64,000 nt of DNA from Rufibacter hautae (GCF_008271695.1 NZ_VKKY01000003.1:1302001-1366000), one strand, 5' to 3'; positions 36,934 through 45,657 are shown, counted from the first letter of the stretch. Notes: generated from the sequence alone by a model not told the origin. Numbers and translations: made by a program.

Positions 36934-37914
36934 ATGAACCTGAGAAAACCTTTTCTGTTGCTTGTTTTCCTGTGCTGCACCGCATTGTTCGCGCAGGCGC
37001 AGAAGTATGATTTTGTGGTGGCCAAAGACGGCAGCGGTACCTTCAAGACGGTGCAGGAAGCCATCAACGCCGTGCCTGATTTCCGCAAGAACGTCACCAC
37101 CATTTACATCAAGAACGGCACCTACAAAGAGAAACTGACTTTGCCTAGCACCAAAACCGCGGTGCGCATGATTGGCGAGGACGTGAAGAAAACCATCCTC
37201 ACTTTTGACGATTACGCGGCCAAGAAGAACCGGTTCGGGGAGGAGATGGGTACTACCGGCTCTACCAGTTTCTTTGTGTACGGCGATGATTTCACCGCTG
37301 AGAACATCACCTTTGAGAACTCCTCCGGTCCGGTTGGGCAAGCCGTGGCCGTGCGCGTGGACGGTGACAAGGTCATGTTCCAGAACTGCCGCTTCCTGGG
37401 TTTCCAGGACACGCTCTACCCGCACGGCGAGAAAAGCCGCCAGTACTACAAGAACTGCTACATTGAGGGCACCACGGATTTCATCTTCGGGTGGTCTACG
37501 GCCGTGTTTGAGAACTGCGAGATTTTCAGCAAAAAAGGCGGAAACTTTGTGACGGCCGCTTCCACGCTGGAAGGTGCGCCTTACGGTTTCGTGTTTTTGA
37601 ACTGCCGCCTCACAGGCGATGCCCCGGAGAAGTCCTACTACCTGGGCCGCCCCTGGAGACCTTTCGCCAAGACGGTGTTCCTCAACACGTATTTAGGAAA
37701 ACACATCAGACCCGAGGGTTGGCACAACTGGAGCAAACCAGAGGCCGAGAAACAGGTGCTTTATGCGGAGTACAACTCCACCGGTCCGGGCGCAGCCAAG
37801 ACGGACCGCGTGAAATGGTCCAAACAACTGACGGAGCAGGAAGCCCAGCAATACACTTTGAAAAACATCTTCGGGGACTGGACTCCGGGGCAACTGATCA
37901 CCGCAAATAAATAG
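36934..37914 (+). CDS. Pectin methylesterase, CE8 (second copy)
   Basis: Second pectin methylesterase, 326 aa, with Sec signal LLLVFLCCTALFAQA-QKY and no lipobox. Motifs: GQAVAVRVDGDKVMFQNC, GFQDTLYPHG (Asp about 158), GTTDFIFGWS (Asp about 180) and GRPWRPFAKTVFLNTYLG. Clearly homologous to the copy at 34676 along its whole length but with many substitutions, so an old duplication. It may differ in preference for block or random methylation. Co-transcribed with GH105. Confidence 0.93.
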   Translation: MNLRKPFLLLVFLCCTALFAQAQKYDFVVAKDGSGTFKTVQEAINAVPDFRKNVTTIYIKNGTYKEKLTLPSTKTAVRMIGEDVKKTILTFDDYAAKKNRFGEEMGTTGSTSFFVYGDDFTAENITFENSSGPVGQAVAVRVDGDKVMFQNCRFLGFQDTLYPHGEKSRQYYKNCYIEGTTDFIFGWSTAVFENCEIFSKKGGNFVTAASTLEGAPYGFVFLNCRLTGDAPEKSYYLGRPWRPFAKTVFLNTYLGKHIRPEGWHNWSKPEAEKQVLYAEYNSTGPGAAKTDRVKWSKQLTEQEAQQYTLKNIFGDWTPGQLITANK

Positions 37915-37974
37915 GTGAAGAAGAACCTGCACGCGGAGACTGGGAAAAGGAAGTTGATTTGAAGGGCCCTTAGG

Positions 37975-37990
37975 TGCAAACGATTGCATC
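37975..37990. promoter_or_regulatory. Candidate LacI-type operator, site c (PL1-T9SS gene)
   Basis: TGCAAACGATTGCATC, 88 bp upstream of the PL1-T9SS ATG and followed immediately by a palindromic element. Its presence implies a separate regulated promoter inside the plus-strand gene series. Confidence 0.65.
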
Positions 37991-37992
37991 AA

Positions 37993-38030
37993 TGTTTTTG
38001 GGCTGTTTTGAAGAAATCAGCTCGGAAACA
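37993..38030. repeat. Palindromic intergenic element, copy 16
   Basis: Arms TGTTTTTGGGCTGTTTTG and GAAATCAGCTCGGAAACA, starting two bases after operator site c. Confidence 0.55.
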
Positions 38031-38077
38031 ACTTACAGAACGACAACGCACATCTTCCCCTAGAAAGAGGTAAAACG

Positions 38078-39772
38078 ATGGTAAAGAAGCTACTCACATT
38101 GGCCCTGTTGGGATGTCTTGGAAGCCACCTGCAGGCGCAGCAACTGGCGTTCCCCGGGGCCGAAGGGTTTGGCCGCTACGCCACGGGCGGCAGGGGCGGA
38201 GCCGTGCTGGAGGTCACCAACCTGAATGACTCTGGGCCGGGTAGTTTAAGGTCCGCCATCAACGCCTCGGGTGCCAGAACAGTGGTGTTCCGGGTGTCCG
38301 GGACCATAGCACTGGCCTCTAACCTCACCATCAGGAACCCCAACCTCACCATTGCCGGCCAGACCGCGCCCGGTGACGGCATCGCCATAAAGAACTACCC
38401 GGTGAGCGTGGACGCTGATAACGTGATCGTGCGCTACCTTCGGTTCAGGATGGGCGATGAGGCACAGCAGGAAGGCGATGCGTTTGGGGGCCGTTTTCAC
38501 AAAAACATCATCGTAGACCATTGCTCCATGAGTTGGTCCACCGACGAGTGCTTGTCGTTCTACGCCAATGAGAATTTCACGCTGCAGTGGTGCATTATTT
38601 CCGAGAGCCTCCGCAACTCGGCGCATGCCAAAGGGGCGCACGGCTACGGCGGCATCTGGGGCGGCAAGAATGCCTCTTTCCACCATAATCTCATGGCGCA
38701 CCATGACAGCCGCAACCCAAGGCTGGGCGAGGAAGCCGGCAAAGCTTTCGCCCTCACGGATCTGGTGGATGTGCGCAACAACGTGTACTACAACTGGGCC
38801 AGCAACAGCATGTACGGCGGCGAGGCCATGAACGTAAACGTAGTCAACAACTACTACAAACCAGGGCCCGCCACGGCCAAGAAAGAGCGCATCTTCTCCA
38901 TCGATAAAAACAAGAACGAAGGCACCGAGGTGTATGACATCTGGGGCAAGTTCTACATTGACGGGAATTTTGTGGAGGGCAGCACCCGCGCCACCAATGA
39001 CAACTGGACCTACGGCGTGTTCAACCAATTTCACAGCAGCTATGGCACCATTTCAGACGCGGACAAAGCCGCGATGAAACGCAGCGCTCCGCATCCTATT
39101 CAGAACAACGTGACCACGCATTCCGCCGAGGAAGCCTACGAACTGGTCATGAACAAAGCCGGTGCCTCCCTGAAACGCGATGCCGTGGATACCCGCATCA
39201 TCAATACGGTTAGTAATAAAACCTTTACCGCCTCGGGTTCCAACGGCAGCACCAACGGTATCATTGACAGTCAGAACGATGTAGGCGGCTGGCCCACGTT
39301 AGCCTCTCTGTCCGCTCCCGAGGACACCGACAAAGACGGTATGCCCAACGCCTGGGAAATCCAGAAAGGCCTGAACCCCAACAACGCCGAGGACCGCAAC
39401 GGCGACGGCAACAACGATGGCTACACCAACCTGGAAGAATACCTGAACAGCCTGGTGTCTACGGGCAACCTGACCAGTTCCCCAGAGGGCAAAAAGACAG
39501 GTTCTACCCAACTGCACCCCAATCCATTTTCTGCGTCTACCAAAGTAGCTTTCACAGCGAAGCAAAAGGGTCAGGCACTGGTGAAAGTGACCAACGCCGC
39601 TGGCGAGACCGTGGCTACTTTGCTCAACGCCTCGGTGGGTTCGGGGGCCCACTCCCTTATCTGGAGCGGCACCGACCAAAGCGGAAGCAAACTGCCCAGC
39701 GGCATGTACTTTGTCTCAGTACAGGTAGGAAATGAAAAAGAAACGAAGCGGGTGGCGCTTCTAAGAGATTAA
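38078..39772 (+). CDS. Pectate lyase, PL1-like, with T9SS C-terminal sorting domain
   Basis: Secreted pectate lyase exported by the type IX system and either released or attached to the surface. Sec signal MVKKLLTLALLGCLGSHLQA. The catalytic beta-helix (about 22-440) parallels the lipoprotein lyase at 33256: AFPGAEGFGRYATGGRGG, YLRFRMGDEAQQEGDAFGG, VDHCSMSWSTDECLSFYA, SRNPRLGEE. A calcium-binding-like segment DTDKDGMPNAWEIQKG follows. The last 75 residues are a T9SS type A sorting domain (LHPNPFSASTKVAF, SGTDQSGSKLPSGMYFVSV). 564 aa. Its own operator suggests separate control from the upstream genes. Confidence 0.92.
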   Translation: MVKKLLTLALLGCLGSHLQAQQLAFPGAEGFGRYATGGRGGAVLEVTNLNDSGPGSLRSAINASGARTVVFRVSGTIALASNLTIRNPNLTIAGQTAPGDGIAIKNYPVSVDADNVIVRYLRFRMGDEAQQEGDAFGGRFHKNIIVDHCSMSWSTDECLSFYANENFTLQWCIISESLRNSAHAKGAHGYGGIWGGKNASFHHNLMAHHDSRNPRLGEEAGKAFALTDLVDVRNNVYYNWASNSMYGGEAMNVNVVNNYYKPGPATAKKERIFSIDKNKNEGTEVYDIWGKFYIDGNFVEGSTRATNDNWTYGVFNQFHSSYGTISDADKAAMKRSAPHPIQNNVTTHSAEEAYELVMNKAGASLKRDAVDTRIINTVSNKTFTASGSNGSTNGIIDSQNDVGGWPTLASLSAPEDTDKDGMPNAWEIQKGLNPNNAEDRNGDGNNDGYTNLEEYLNSLVSTGNLTSSPEGKKTGSTQLHPNPFSASTKVAFTAKQKGQALVKVTNAAGETVATLLNASVGSGAHSLIWSGTDQSGSKLPSGMYFVSVQVGNEKETKRVALLRD

Positions 39773-39808
39773 TCAAGCTGTACCTTTCGGTACTTAACAC
39801 GTAAGCAG

Positions 39809-41494
39809 ATGTCCCCTAACAAAACTTTAGCCCTTGGTTTCCTTCTCCTCTTGGGCGCTTGCCAAAGCGAGAAAACGCGTACCTCCTTATCGGTTTCCAA
39901 CACCAGCGCCTCGGGTGGCAGCATGGCGGCTCCGGCTGGTTATGTCTCCAAGGTGTGGGTCTCGGACAAAGGGGACGGCACCTTCCAGAACCCGGTCCTG
40001 GACGCCGACTACTCCGATCCCGATGTGGTGCGCGTGGGCGATGACTACTACATGACATCGTCCAGCTTCAGCTCCATCCCCGGCCTGCAGATCCTGCATT
40101 CTAAGGACTTGGTGAACTGGCAGATTATCGGGTACGCCATCGACCGCTTGCCGCCGTACCAGCACTTCGCCAAGCCGCAGCACGGCAACGGCGTGTGGGC
40201 CCCGTCCATCCGGCACCACAAAGGCGAGTTCTACATCTACTGGGGCGATCCTGATTTCGGGATTTACATGGTGAAAACCAAGAACCCGGCGGGCCGCTGG
40301 GAGGCTCCCGTGCTGGTGATGGAAGGCAAAGGCCTGATTGATTCCTGCCCGCTGTGGGACGAGGACGGCAACGCCTACCTGGTGCACGGCTGGGCAGGAA
40401 GCCGGGCCGGTGTAAAGAGCATGCTCACCGTGAACCGCATGAACCCCGAGGGTACCAAAGTGCTAGACGAGGGCGTGATGGTCTTCGACGGCCACGATGC
40501 GCATCCCACCGTTGAAGGCCCTAAGTTCTACAAGCGTAACGGCTACTACTACATCATGGCGCCGGCCGGCGGCGTGGCTACAGGCTGGCAACTGGTGCTC
40601 CGGTCTAAGAACGTGTATGGGCCCTACGAGGAGAAAATAGTGATGGACCAGGGCAAGACGCCCATCAACGGTCCGCACCAGGGCGCCTGGGTAGACACCA
40701 AGACCGGCGAGGACTGGTTCTTCCATTTCCAGGACAAGGAAGCCTACGGCCGCGTGGTGCACCTGCAGCCCATGAAGTGGGTGAACGATTGGCCCGTGAT
40801 TGGCGAGGACCCGGACGGCGATGGCAAAGGCCAGCCGGTGCTCACCTACAAGAAACCGAACGTGGGCAAAACCTACCCCATCGTGACGCCCGCCGAGTCG
40901 GACGAGTTTGACAGCCACTTGCTGGGCTTGCAATGGCAGTGGCACGCCAACCCTAAGGCCACCTGGGCGTTCGCTTCGAACAAAGGCAACCTGCGCCTCT
41001 TCACCGACCAGATGCCCGAGGGCGGCAAAAACCTCTGGGATGTGCCCAACCTGCTGCTCCAGAAATTTCCCGCCGAGAACTTCACCGTAACCACCAAACT
41101 CAAGTTCACGCCCAATCCCAAACTGCAGAACGAGCGCACCGGCCTGGTGGTGATGGGCATGGATTACGGCTACGTGTCGGTGGTGAACAAAAAAGACGGA
41201 ATGTACCTGACCTACAACACCGCGCTCAAAGCCGACAAAGGCACGCCTGAAAAGGAGCAGATTCTGGGAAAACTGACCGGAAACGAAGTGCAGTTCCGGG
41301 TGCAAGTGAGCAAGGGCGCCAAATGCCAGTTCAGCTACTCAGAAGACGGCCAGACCTTCAAAAACGTCGGCACACCGTTCACCGCCGTTCCGGGCAAATG
41401 GATTGGCGCCAAGGTGGGCCTGTTCGCCCTCCGCGAGGACAAAACCAACGACTCCGGCTACGCCGATTACGACTGGTTCAGAGTGACCAAGTAG
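39809..41494 (+). CDS. GH43-family glycoside hydrolase, lipoprotein
   Basis: Five-bladed beta-propeller glycosidase, probably alpha-L-arabinofuranosidase or beta-xylosidase acting on pectin side chains. Lipobox LLLLGACQSEK (Cys about 18). Catalytic base Asp in DADYSDPDVVRVGDDYYM (about 70), pKa-modulating Asp in GKGLIDSCPLWDEDG, and acid Glu in AHPTVEGPKFYKR. The C-terminal 190 residues (ESDEFDSHLLGLQWQWHANP onward) form a concanavalin-like sandwich common in larger GH43 enzymes. 561 aa. Exact linkage specificity cannot be read from the sequence. Confidence 0.9.
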   Translation: MSPNKTLALGFLLLLGACQSEKTRTSLSVSNTSASGGSMAAPAGYVSKVWVSDKGDGTFQNPVLDADYSDPDVVRVGDDYYMTSSSFSSIPGLQILHSKDLVNWQIIGYAIDRLPPYQHFAKPQHGNGVWAPSIRHHKGEFYIYWGDPDFGIYMVKTKNPAGRWEAPVLVMEGKGLIDSCPLWDEDGNAYLVHGWAGSRAGVKSMLTVNRMNPEGTKVLDEGVMVFDGHDAHPTVEGPKFYKRNGYYYIMAPAGGVATGWQLVLRSKNVYGPYEEKIVMDQGKTPINGPHQGAWVDTKTGEDWFFHFQDKEAYGRVVHLQPMKWVNDWPVIGEDPDGDGKGQPVLTYKKPNVGKTYPIVTPAESDEFDSHLLGLQWQWHANPKATWAFASNKGNLRLFTDQMPEGGKNLWDVPNLLLQKFPAENFTVTTKLKFTPNPKLQNERTGLVVMGMDYGYVSVVNKKDGMYLTYNTALKADKGTPEKEQILGKLTGNEVQFRVQVSKGAKCQFSYSEDGQTFKNVGTPFTAVPGKWIGAKVGLFALREDKTNDSGYADYDWFRVTK

Positions 41495-41502
41495 GAGAGA
41501 GC

Positions 41503-41545
41503 CTTTGTTTTAGGGCTGTTTTCCTTAAAGCAAGCAGAAAACAAA
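41503..41545. repeat. Palindromic intergenic element, copy 17
   Basis: Extended copy with arms CTTTGTTTTAGGGCTGTTTTC and AGCAGAAAACAAA, after the GH43 stop. Confidence 0.6.
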
Positions 41546-41602
41546 ATACAGGAAGCTCCTCTGCGGAGCCATCACCAGAAGTTAAAGAGTAAATATACCA
41601 TC

Positions 41603-43360
41603 ATGAAGAATGTAGCAAAGAGCAGGTTTTTATTGGCTTTGGGACTGGCGAGCGCGTTTCAGTTCTCCTGTCAACGTCAATCCTCAGCCCCGGCGGCCAG
41701 TGCCCCCGCAGCCCCCGCTGAAACCACCACTGGGCGTAATTTCTCCAGCGCCAGCGTAGCCGCTACTATTTACGAGGGCATTGAGTTTGACATGCCCAAA
41801 GTGAAAGAAACCAAGTTCCCCAACTACAGCGTGCCCATCACCAAGTACGGCGCGGTGGGCGACGGCATCACCAAAAACACGCAGGCCTTTGAGCAGGCCA
41901 TCAATGACGTGGCGGCCAAAGGAGGCGGACACGTGATCATTCCGCGCGGTTTGTGGCTCACCGGGCCCATCGTGCTGAAAAGCAATATTGATCTGCACGC
42001 TGAGGCTGGTTCCATGGTCATTTTCAGCCGTGATTTCAATGACTATCCCTTGATCAAAACCAGCTTCGAGGGGCTGGATACGTACCGCTGCCAGTCGCCT
42101 ATTTCGGGCATGAACCTGGAGAACGTGGCCATCACCGGTGAGGGTACGTTTGACGGAAACGGTGATGCCTGGCGTCCGGTGAAGAAAAGCAAGATGACTG
42201 ATGCGCAGTGGAAAACCTTGACCAAAACCGGGGTGCTGAGCGATGACGGGAAGACCTGGTACCCCACCGAGAAGTCTAAGAAAGCCGATGCCAAAGACAA
42301 CTTTAACGTGCCCAACTTTAAAACGAAGGAAGAGTTTGAGGCCGTGAAAGACTACCTGCGCCCCGTGTTGCTGAGTCTGGTGAACTGCAAAACCGTGCTT
42401 CTGGATGGACCTACCTTTCAGAACTCTCCGGCCTGGAACCTTCATCCGCTCATGTGCCAGGACATCATCCTGCGCAACCTGAACGTGCGCAACCCCTGGT
42501 ACTCGCAGAACGGCGACGGCCTGGACCTGGAGTCCTGCAAAAACGCGCTGGTCTACAACAACACCTTTGACGTAGGCGACGATGCCATCTGTGTGAAATC
42601 CGGGAAAGACGAAGACGGCCGCAGAAGAGGCGTGCCTACTGAGAACGTGATCGTGAAAAACAACGTGGTGTACCACGGCCACGGCGGTTTTGTGGTGGGC
42701 AGTGAGATGTCTGGCGGCGTGAAAAACGTGCACGTGTCTAACTGTACCTTTATGGGCACCGACATCGGGTTGCGTTTCAAGAGCACGCGCGGCCGGGGCG
42801 GCGTGGTAGAGAACATCTGGATCTCTAACATTGACATGATCAATATTCCTACGCAAGCTATCAGCTTTAACCTTTTCTACGGCGGCAACTCGCCGGTGCT
42901 GGAAGAAGACCAGAAAGCCGGCACCGAGGCCCGAGTAGAGAAACCAGTGCCCGTAACCGAGAAAACGCCGTCGTTCAAAAACATCTGGATGCGCAACATC
43001 ACCGTCTCGGGGGCCGATGAAGCCGTGGCCTTGCAAGGTCTGCCCGAAATGAACCTGCAGAACGTGAACCTTGAGAACGCTTACCTGAAAGCCCGAAGAG
43101 GAATCTCGGCAGTGGATGCAACGGGCATCGCCCTGAAGAACGTGAAAGTAGTCACCGAGAAAGGTCCGGCCCTGACCATCCACAACAGCAAAGACATCAA
43201 CGTGCAGGGGCTTACCTTTAACCAGACAAATGAACCGGCGGTGAAAGTCCTGGGTCCCCTGACCAAAAACGTGAAGCTGAACAACAAAGACTTCACCAGC
43301 GCCGCCACCCAAATCTCCAAAGGCAAAGACCTGGGAAAAGCGGCGGTTTCCATGCAGTAA
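41603..43360 (+). CDS. GH28 polygalacturonase-family hydrolase, lipoprotein
   Basis: Right-handed beta-helix hydrolase of galacturonan or rhamnogalacturonan. Lipobox AFQFSCQRQSS (Cys about 23) followed by an Ala/Pro-rich linker. GH28 catalytic motifs in order: NGDGLDLES (about 301-309), GDDAICVKSGKDE (about 324-336), YHGHGGFVVGSEM (about 356-368) and LRFKSTRGRGG (about 390-400). 585 aa, longer than typical because of an insert at about 195-245 after the GEGTFDGNG motif. That insert is seen in exo-acting relatives, so exo activity is possible. ATG start. Confidence 0.92.
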   Translation: MKNVAKSRFLLALGLASAFQFSCQRQSSAPAASAPAAPAETTTGRNFSSASVAATIYEGIEFDMPKVKETKFPNYSVPITKYGAVGDGITKNTQAFEQAINDVAAKGGGHVIIPRGLWLTGPIVLKSNIDLHAEAGSMVIFSRDFNDYPLIKTSFEGLDTYRCQSPISGMNLENVAITGEGTFDGNGDAWRPVKKSKMTDAQWKTLTKTGVLSDDGKTWYPTEKSKKADAKDNFNVPNFKTKEEFEAVKDYLRPVLLSLVNCKTVLLDGPTFQNSPAWNLHPLMCQDIILRNLNVRNPWYSQNGDGLDLESCKNALVYNNTFDVGDDAICVKSGKDEDGRRRGVPTENVIVKNNVVYHGHGGFVVGSEMSGGVKNVHVSNCTFMGTDIGLRFKSTRGRGGVVENIWISNIDMINIPTQAISFNLFYGGNSPVLEEDQKAGTEARVEKPVPVTEKTPSFKNIWMRNITVSGADEAVALQGLPEMNLQNVNLENAYLKARRGISAVDATGIALKNVKVVTEKGPALTIHNSKDINVQGLTFNQTNEPAVKVLGPLTKNVKLNNKDFTSAATQISKGKDLGKAAVSMQ

Positions 43361-43367
43361 TTCATCA

Positions 43368-43398
43368 TGAAAAGGGCATGTGCAAGCGTGCCTTTTTT
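43368..43398 (+). terminator. Probable terminator after the GH28 gene
   Basis: Hairpin AAAAGGGCATG / CGTGCCTTTTTT with one bulged base and a terminal T-run, directly after the GH28 stop. A reading frame that starts with ATG at 43367 runs through it, but this is unlikely to be translated. Confidence 0.6.
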
Positions 43399-43431
43399 CC
43401 TGCCCTTTTCGCAAAAACAGCTTAAAAATAG
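43398..43431. repeat. Palindromic intergenic element, copy 18
   Basis: Arms TCCTGCCCTTTTCGC and AAAAACAGCTTAAAAATAG, ending 8 bp before the preferred CE12 start codon. Confidence 0.5.
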
Positions 43432-43438
43432 AACCTAC

Positions 43439-44230
43439 ATGCTGAGAAGATTATCCCTCTTTCTTTTCCTGGTGGGCTGCGTGGCGGCCATGTCGTTTGC
43501 CCCTTTCAAGAAGAACATCGTGCGCGTGTACCTCATCGGGGATTCCACCGTGGCCGATTATTCTGACTACGATGGCGAAGATTACCTGAACAAGCGCTAC
43601 CCGGTGATGGGTTGGGGCCAGATGTTCAAGCCGTTCCTCACGAAGGACAGTTTGGCCAAAGTAAAGCACCTCATCAAGGGAGACAGCGTCATCCTGCTGG
43701 ACAAAGCCCGGGGCGGCCGCAGCACGCGCACCTTTTTTGAGGAAGGCCGCTGGGCCGCCGTGTACAAAGACCTGAAGAAAAACGATGTAGTCATGATCCA
43801 GTTCGGCCACAATGATGCGGCGGTGGAGAAGACCGAGCGCTACGTGAACATCCAGGGCTACAAGGAATTTCTGCGCCTGTACGTGAACCAGACGCGTGAG
43901 AAAGGCGCGTATCCCATTCTGCTCACGCCCGTGGTCCGCAACTATCCCTGGAAAGACGGCAGAATCGGGAACGTGCACGGCGAGTACCCGCAGGCGGTGA
44001 AAGACGTGGCCAAAGAGTTGAACGTGCCTCTAATTGACCTGCAGCAGCTTTCCATTGATTCCTTTTCCCAGAAAGGGCAGGAGTTTGTGACCGCCAATTA
44101 CTTCATGAACCTACCTGCCGGCCAATACAAAAACTACCCCGAGGGGCAGAAAGACAACACCCACTTCCAACCCGAAGGGGCCAAAGAAGTAGCCCGCCTT
44201 GTGTTTCAAGGGATGAAGGCACTGAAGTAA
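43439..44230 (+). CDS. Rhamnogalacturonan acetylesterase, CE12 (first copy)
   Basis: SGNH-type esterase removing acetyl groups from rhamnogalacturonan-I. I choose the ATG at 43439 (263 aa) because it begins a normal signal peptide (MLRRLSLFLFLVGCVAAMSFA). The ATG at 43367 would add 24 residues encoded by a terminator and a repeat. Catalytic Ser in LIGDSTVAD (about 36), the oxyanion Gly in ARGGRSTRTF, Asn in QFGHNDAA (about 123), and Asp/His in KDNTHFQPEGA. Paralogue of 51318-52091. Last gene of the first locus, closed by a strong terminator. Confidence 0.92.
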   Translation: MLRRLSLFLFLVGCVAAMSFAPFKKNIVRVYLIGDSTVADYSDYDGEDYLNKRYPVMGWGQMFKPFLTKDSLAKVKHLIKGDSVILLDKARGGRSTRTFFEEGRWAAVYKDLKKNDVVMIQFGHNDAAVEKTERYVNIQGYKEFLRLYVNQTREKGAYPILLTPVVRNYPWKDGRIGNVHGEYPQAVKDVAKELNVPLIDLQQLSIDSFSQKGQEFVTANYFMNLPAGQYKNYPEGQKDNTHFQPEGAKEVARLVFQGMKALK

Positions 44231-44259
44231 AAATCGGTTGTAAATTGTTCTAAAGTCTT

Positions 44260-44309
44260 AAAAAACGAATCGGGGCTGTTTTCCAGAAAACAGCCCCGAT
44301 TCGTTTTTT
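44260..44309. terminator. Perfect 24-bp hairpin terminator (element copy 19)
   Basis: Arms 44260-44283 and 44286-44309 are exact reverse complements with a 2-base loop, ending in a T-run. The core CTGTTTTC/GAAAACAG is that of the palindromic element. It ends the plus-strand pectin series. Confidence 0.92.
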
Positions 44310-44591
44310 TGCTTTTAACTCCTTTAATCAGGAGCGAATAGCTATTGGTCCTTTTTGATATGGTCTACACGCATTCCGTCCCCCTTTGAAGGGGGTAGGG
44401 GGATGACAAAGGCCGATTGTAGAACCAAGTTGCCTTGCTTCATAGGGCAGACATCAATGGCGCTCCTCACCTAAGGGCAACTACAAGTGATTGCCTCTGC
44501 AGAACTTGGGAATGCCATGATCAGCACGAGCAATCATCCCCCTACCCCCTTCAAAGGGGGACGTAATGCGTGAGGCTGCCTTAAAACCAAA
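44310..44591. other. Intergenic region with a nested repeat element
   Basis: Part of the 428-bp gap between the CE12 and esterase genes. It holds the inverted-repeat element at 44368-44572 and no credible gene or promoter. Confidence 0.6.
44368..44572. mobile_element. MITE-like inverted-repeat element (CCCCCTTTGAAGGGGG type)
   Basis: The 40-bp arms 44368-44407 and 44533-44572 are reverse complements with two mismatches. Each arm contains its own hairpin CCCCCTTTGAAGGGGG. The 125-bp interior contains, at 44473-44507, a decayed copy of the GGGCAA arm seen at 7436-7463 including its flank ACTTG. No coding capacity. Confidence 0.65.
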
Positions 44592-44640
44592 GAAAAGCAT
44601 TTAGGGGCTGTTTTCTGTAAAACAGCCCTAAATGCTTTTC
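44592..44640. terminator. Hairpin terminator of the esterase gene (element copy 20)
   Basis: 22-bp stem GAAAAGCATTTAGGG / CCCTAAATGCTTTTC plus the element core CTGTTTT/AAAACAG, with one bulged G. It lies 19 bp after the esterase stop on the minus strand. Confidence 0.85.
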
Positions 44641-44658
44641 AACTTTCAAAAGATTTGA

Positions 44659-45657
44659 TTACGCCTTCTTCTTCGGTGCATAAACTTTCTTCAGGAAAGT
44701 GTCAATGTACTTCACCATGGGCTCAAACCAAGGATCAAAGAGAGGGAAGGTATGCGGGGAATCAGGGAAAGTATGCACCTCTGAGTAGATTTGGTGTTGA
44801 TCCAGGATCTTCCGGAAATCGTCGCGGCCGGCGTGCATGCGATCTACTGAGCTGTTGATGAACAGGAAGGGCGGTGCGGTAGGGCCTACTTGGTTCAAGG
44901 GCGAGGCTTCCTCCCACAGGGCGATCTTCTCCTTTTTAGGATACCCAAACCAGTACGTAGCCGCCGAGATGCCTTTAGCGTCATTTCCCTCTCCTGACTC
45001 GGGGTGCACAAAGGAAAGCGTTCCGTCAATGTCTACCACTGCCTGCACCTGGCTGGATACTTTGGAAAGGCAATTTTCCCCTTCAAAGATTGGGTTCTTG
45101 TTGGTGGCCCCCAGAAGCGCCGCCAATTGTCCGCCTGCCGAAAAACCGAGGGCTGTGATTTTGGCCGTGTCCAGGTTGAATTGCTTCGCATTGGCCCGCA
45201 CCCAGCGCACCGCCGATTTCAGATCATGCACCGCAGCAGGGTAGAGGGCTTCGGTAGACAGGCGATACTCCACGGTAAAACAGGCGTAACCAAGATCGGC
45301 CAGACGTTGGGCCAGGGGAATATGCTGTTCGCGGTTTCCGCTGCGCCAACCGCCTCCGTGAATGAGCAGAATGGCCGGAGTGGGAGCCTTGGTTTTCTTC
45401 TTCGGGTAAAAAGCGTCTAAGGCCAGGTCTCGGTTCCCAACGCGGCAATACTTGATATCCCGTTTCTCCTGCACTGTGGGCAATTTAAATACCTCTACCA
45501 ATTTAAGATTCGCATTGGGGTGGTATTTCTTGGCCTGCCGGTAAGCACCCGGGTTGGAGAAGGAGGTGTCGCGTATTCTGGTCAGGCCAGTGGTCATTTG
45601 GGCCATGGCTGAACTTGCCGTAAAAAATAGCAGGAAGCCGAAGAGATGTTTTTTCAT
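44659..45657 (-). CDS. Secreted alpha/beta-hydrolase esterase (BD-FAE/acetyl xylan esterase-like)
   Basis: Serine esterase of the alpha/beta-hydrolase fold, probably a carbohydrate deacetylase. The ATG at 45657 starts directly on a Sec signal (MKKHLFGFLLFFTASSAMA); the ATG at 45669 adds four residues. Oxyanion motif LIHGGGWRSGN (about 98-108), nucleophile in ALGFSAGGQLAAL (Ser about 174), Asp in NSSVDRMHAG and His in PDSPHTFPLF near the C-terminus. About 332 aa. It lies alone on the minus strand between the two SusCD loci, with operator site d upstream, so it probably belongs to the pectin regulon. Confidence 0.85.
   Translation of the reverse strand: MKKHLFGFLLFFTASSAMAQMTTGLTRIRDTSFSNPGAYRQAKKYHPNANLKLVEVFKLPTVQEKRDIKYCRVGNRDLALDAFYPKKKTKAPTPAILLIHGGGWRSGNREQHIPLAQRLADLGYACFTVEYRLSTEALYPAAVHDLKSAVRWVRANAKQFNLDTAKITALGFSAGGQLAALLGATNKNPIFEGENCLSKVSSQVQAVVDIDGTLSFVHPESGEGNDAKGISAATYWFGYPKKEKIALWEEASPLNQVGPTAPPFLFINSSVDRMHAGRDDFRKILDQHQIYSEVHTFPDSPHTFPLFDPWFEPMVKYIDTFLKKVYAPKKKA

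Noticed and set aside
41684-43414. 576-codon open frame on the minus strand, opposite the GH28 gene
   Set aside because: Its translation is His/Val/Phe-rich with no domain signal, it lies fully antisense to a gene with intact GH28 motifs, and such frames are expected opposite GC-biased codons.
43367-43438. Upstream ATG giving the first CE12 a 24-residue N-terminal extension
   Set aside because: The extension is encoded by a terminator-like hairpin and a palindromic element, and the signal peptide begins at the ATG at 43439.
44229-44244. Operator-like AAAAATCGGTTGTAAA after the first CE12 stop
   Set aside because: It matches only the central AATCGGTTG; the outer bases do not fit and no gene starts downstream.
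44655-44858. 67-codon plus-strand frame at the esterase 3' end
   Set aside because: Antisense to the esterase C-terminus; no protein-like features.
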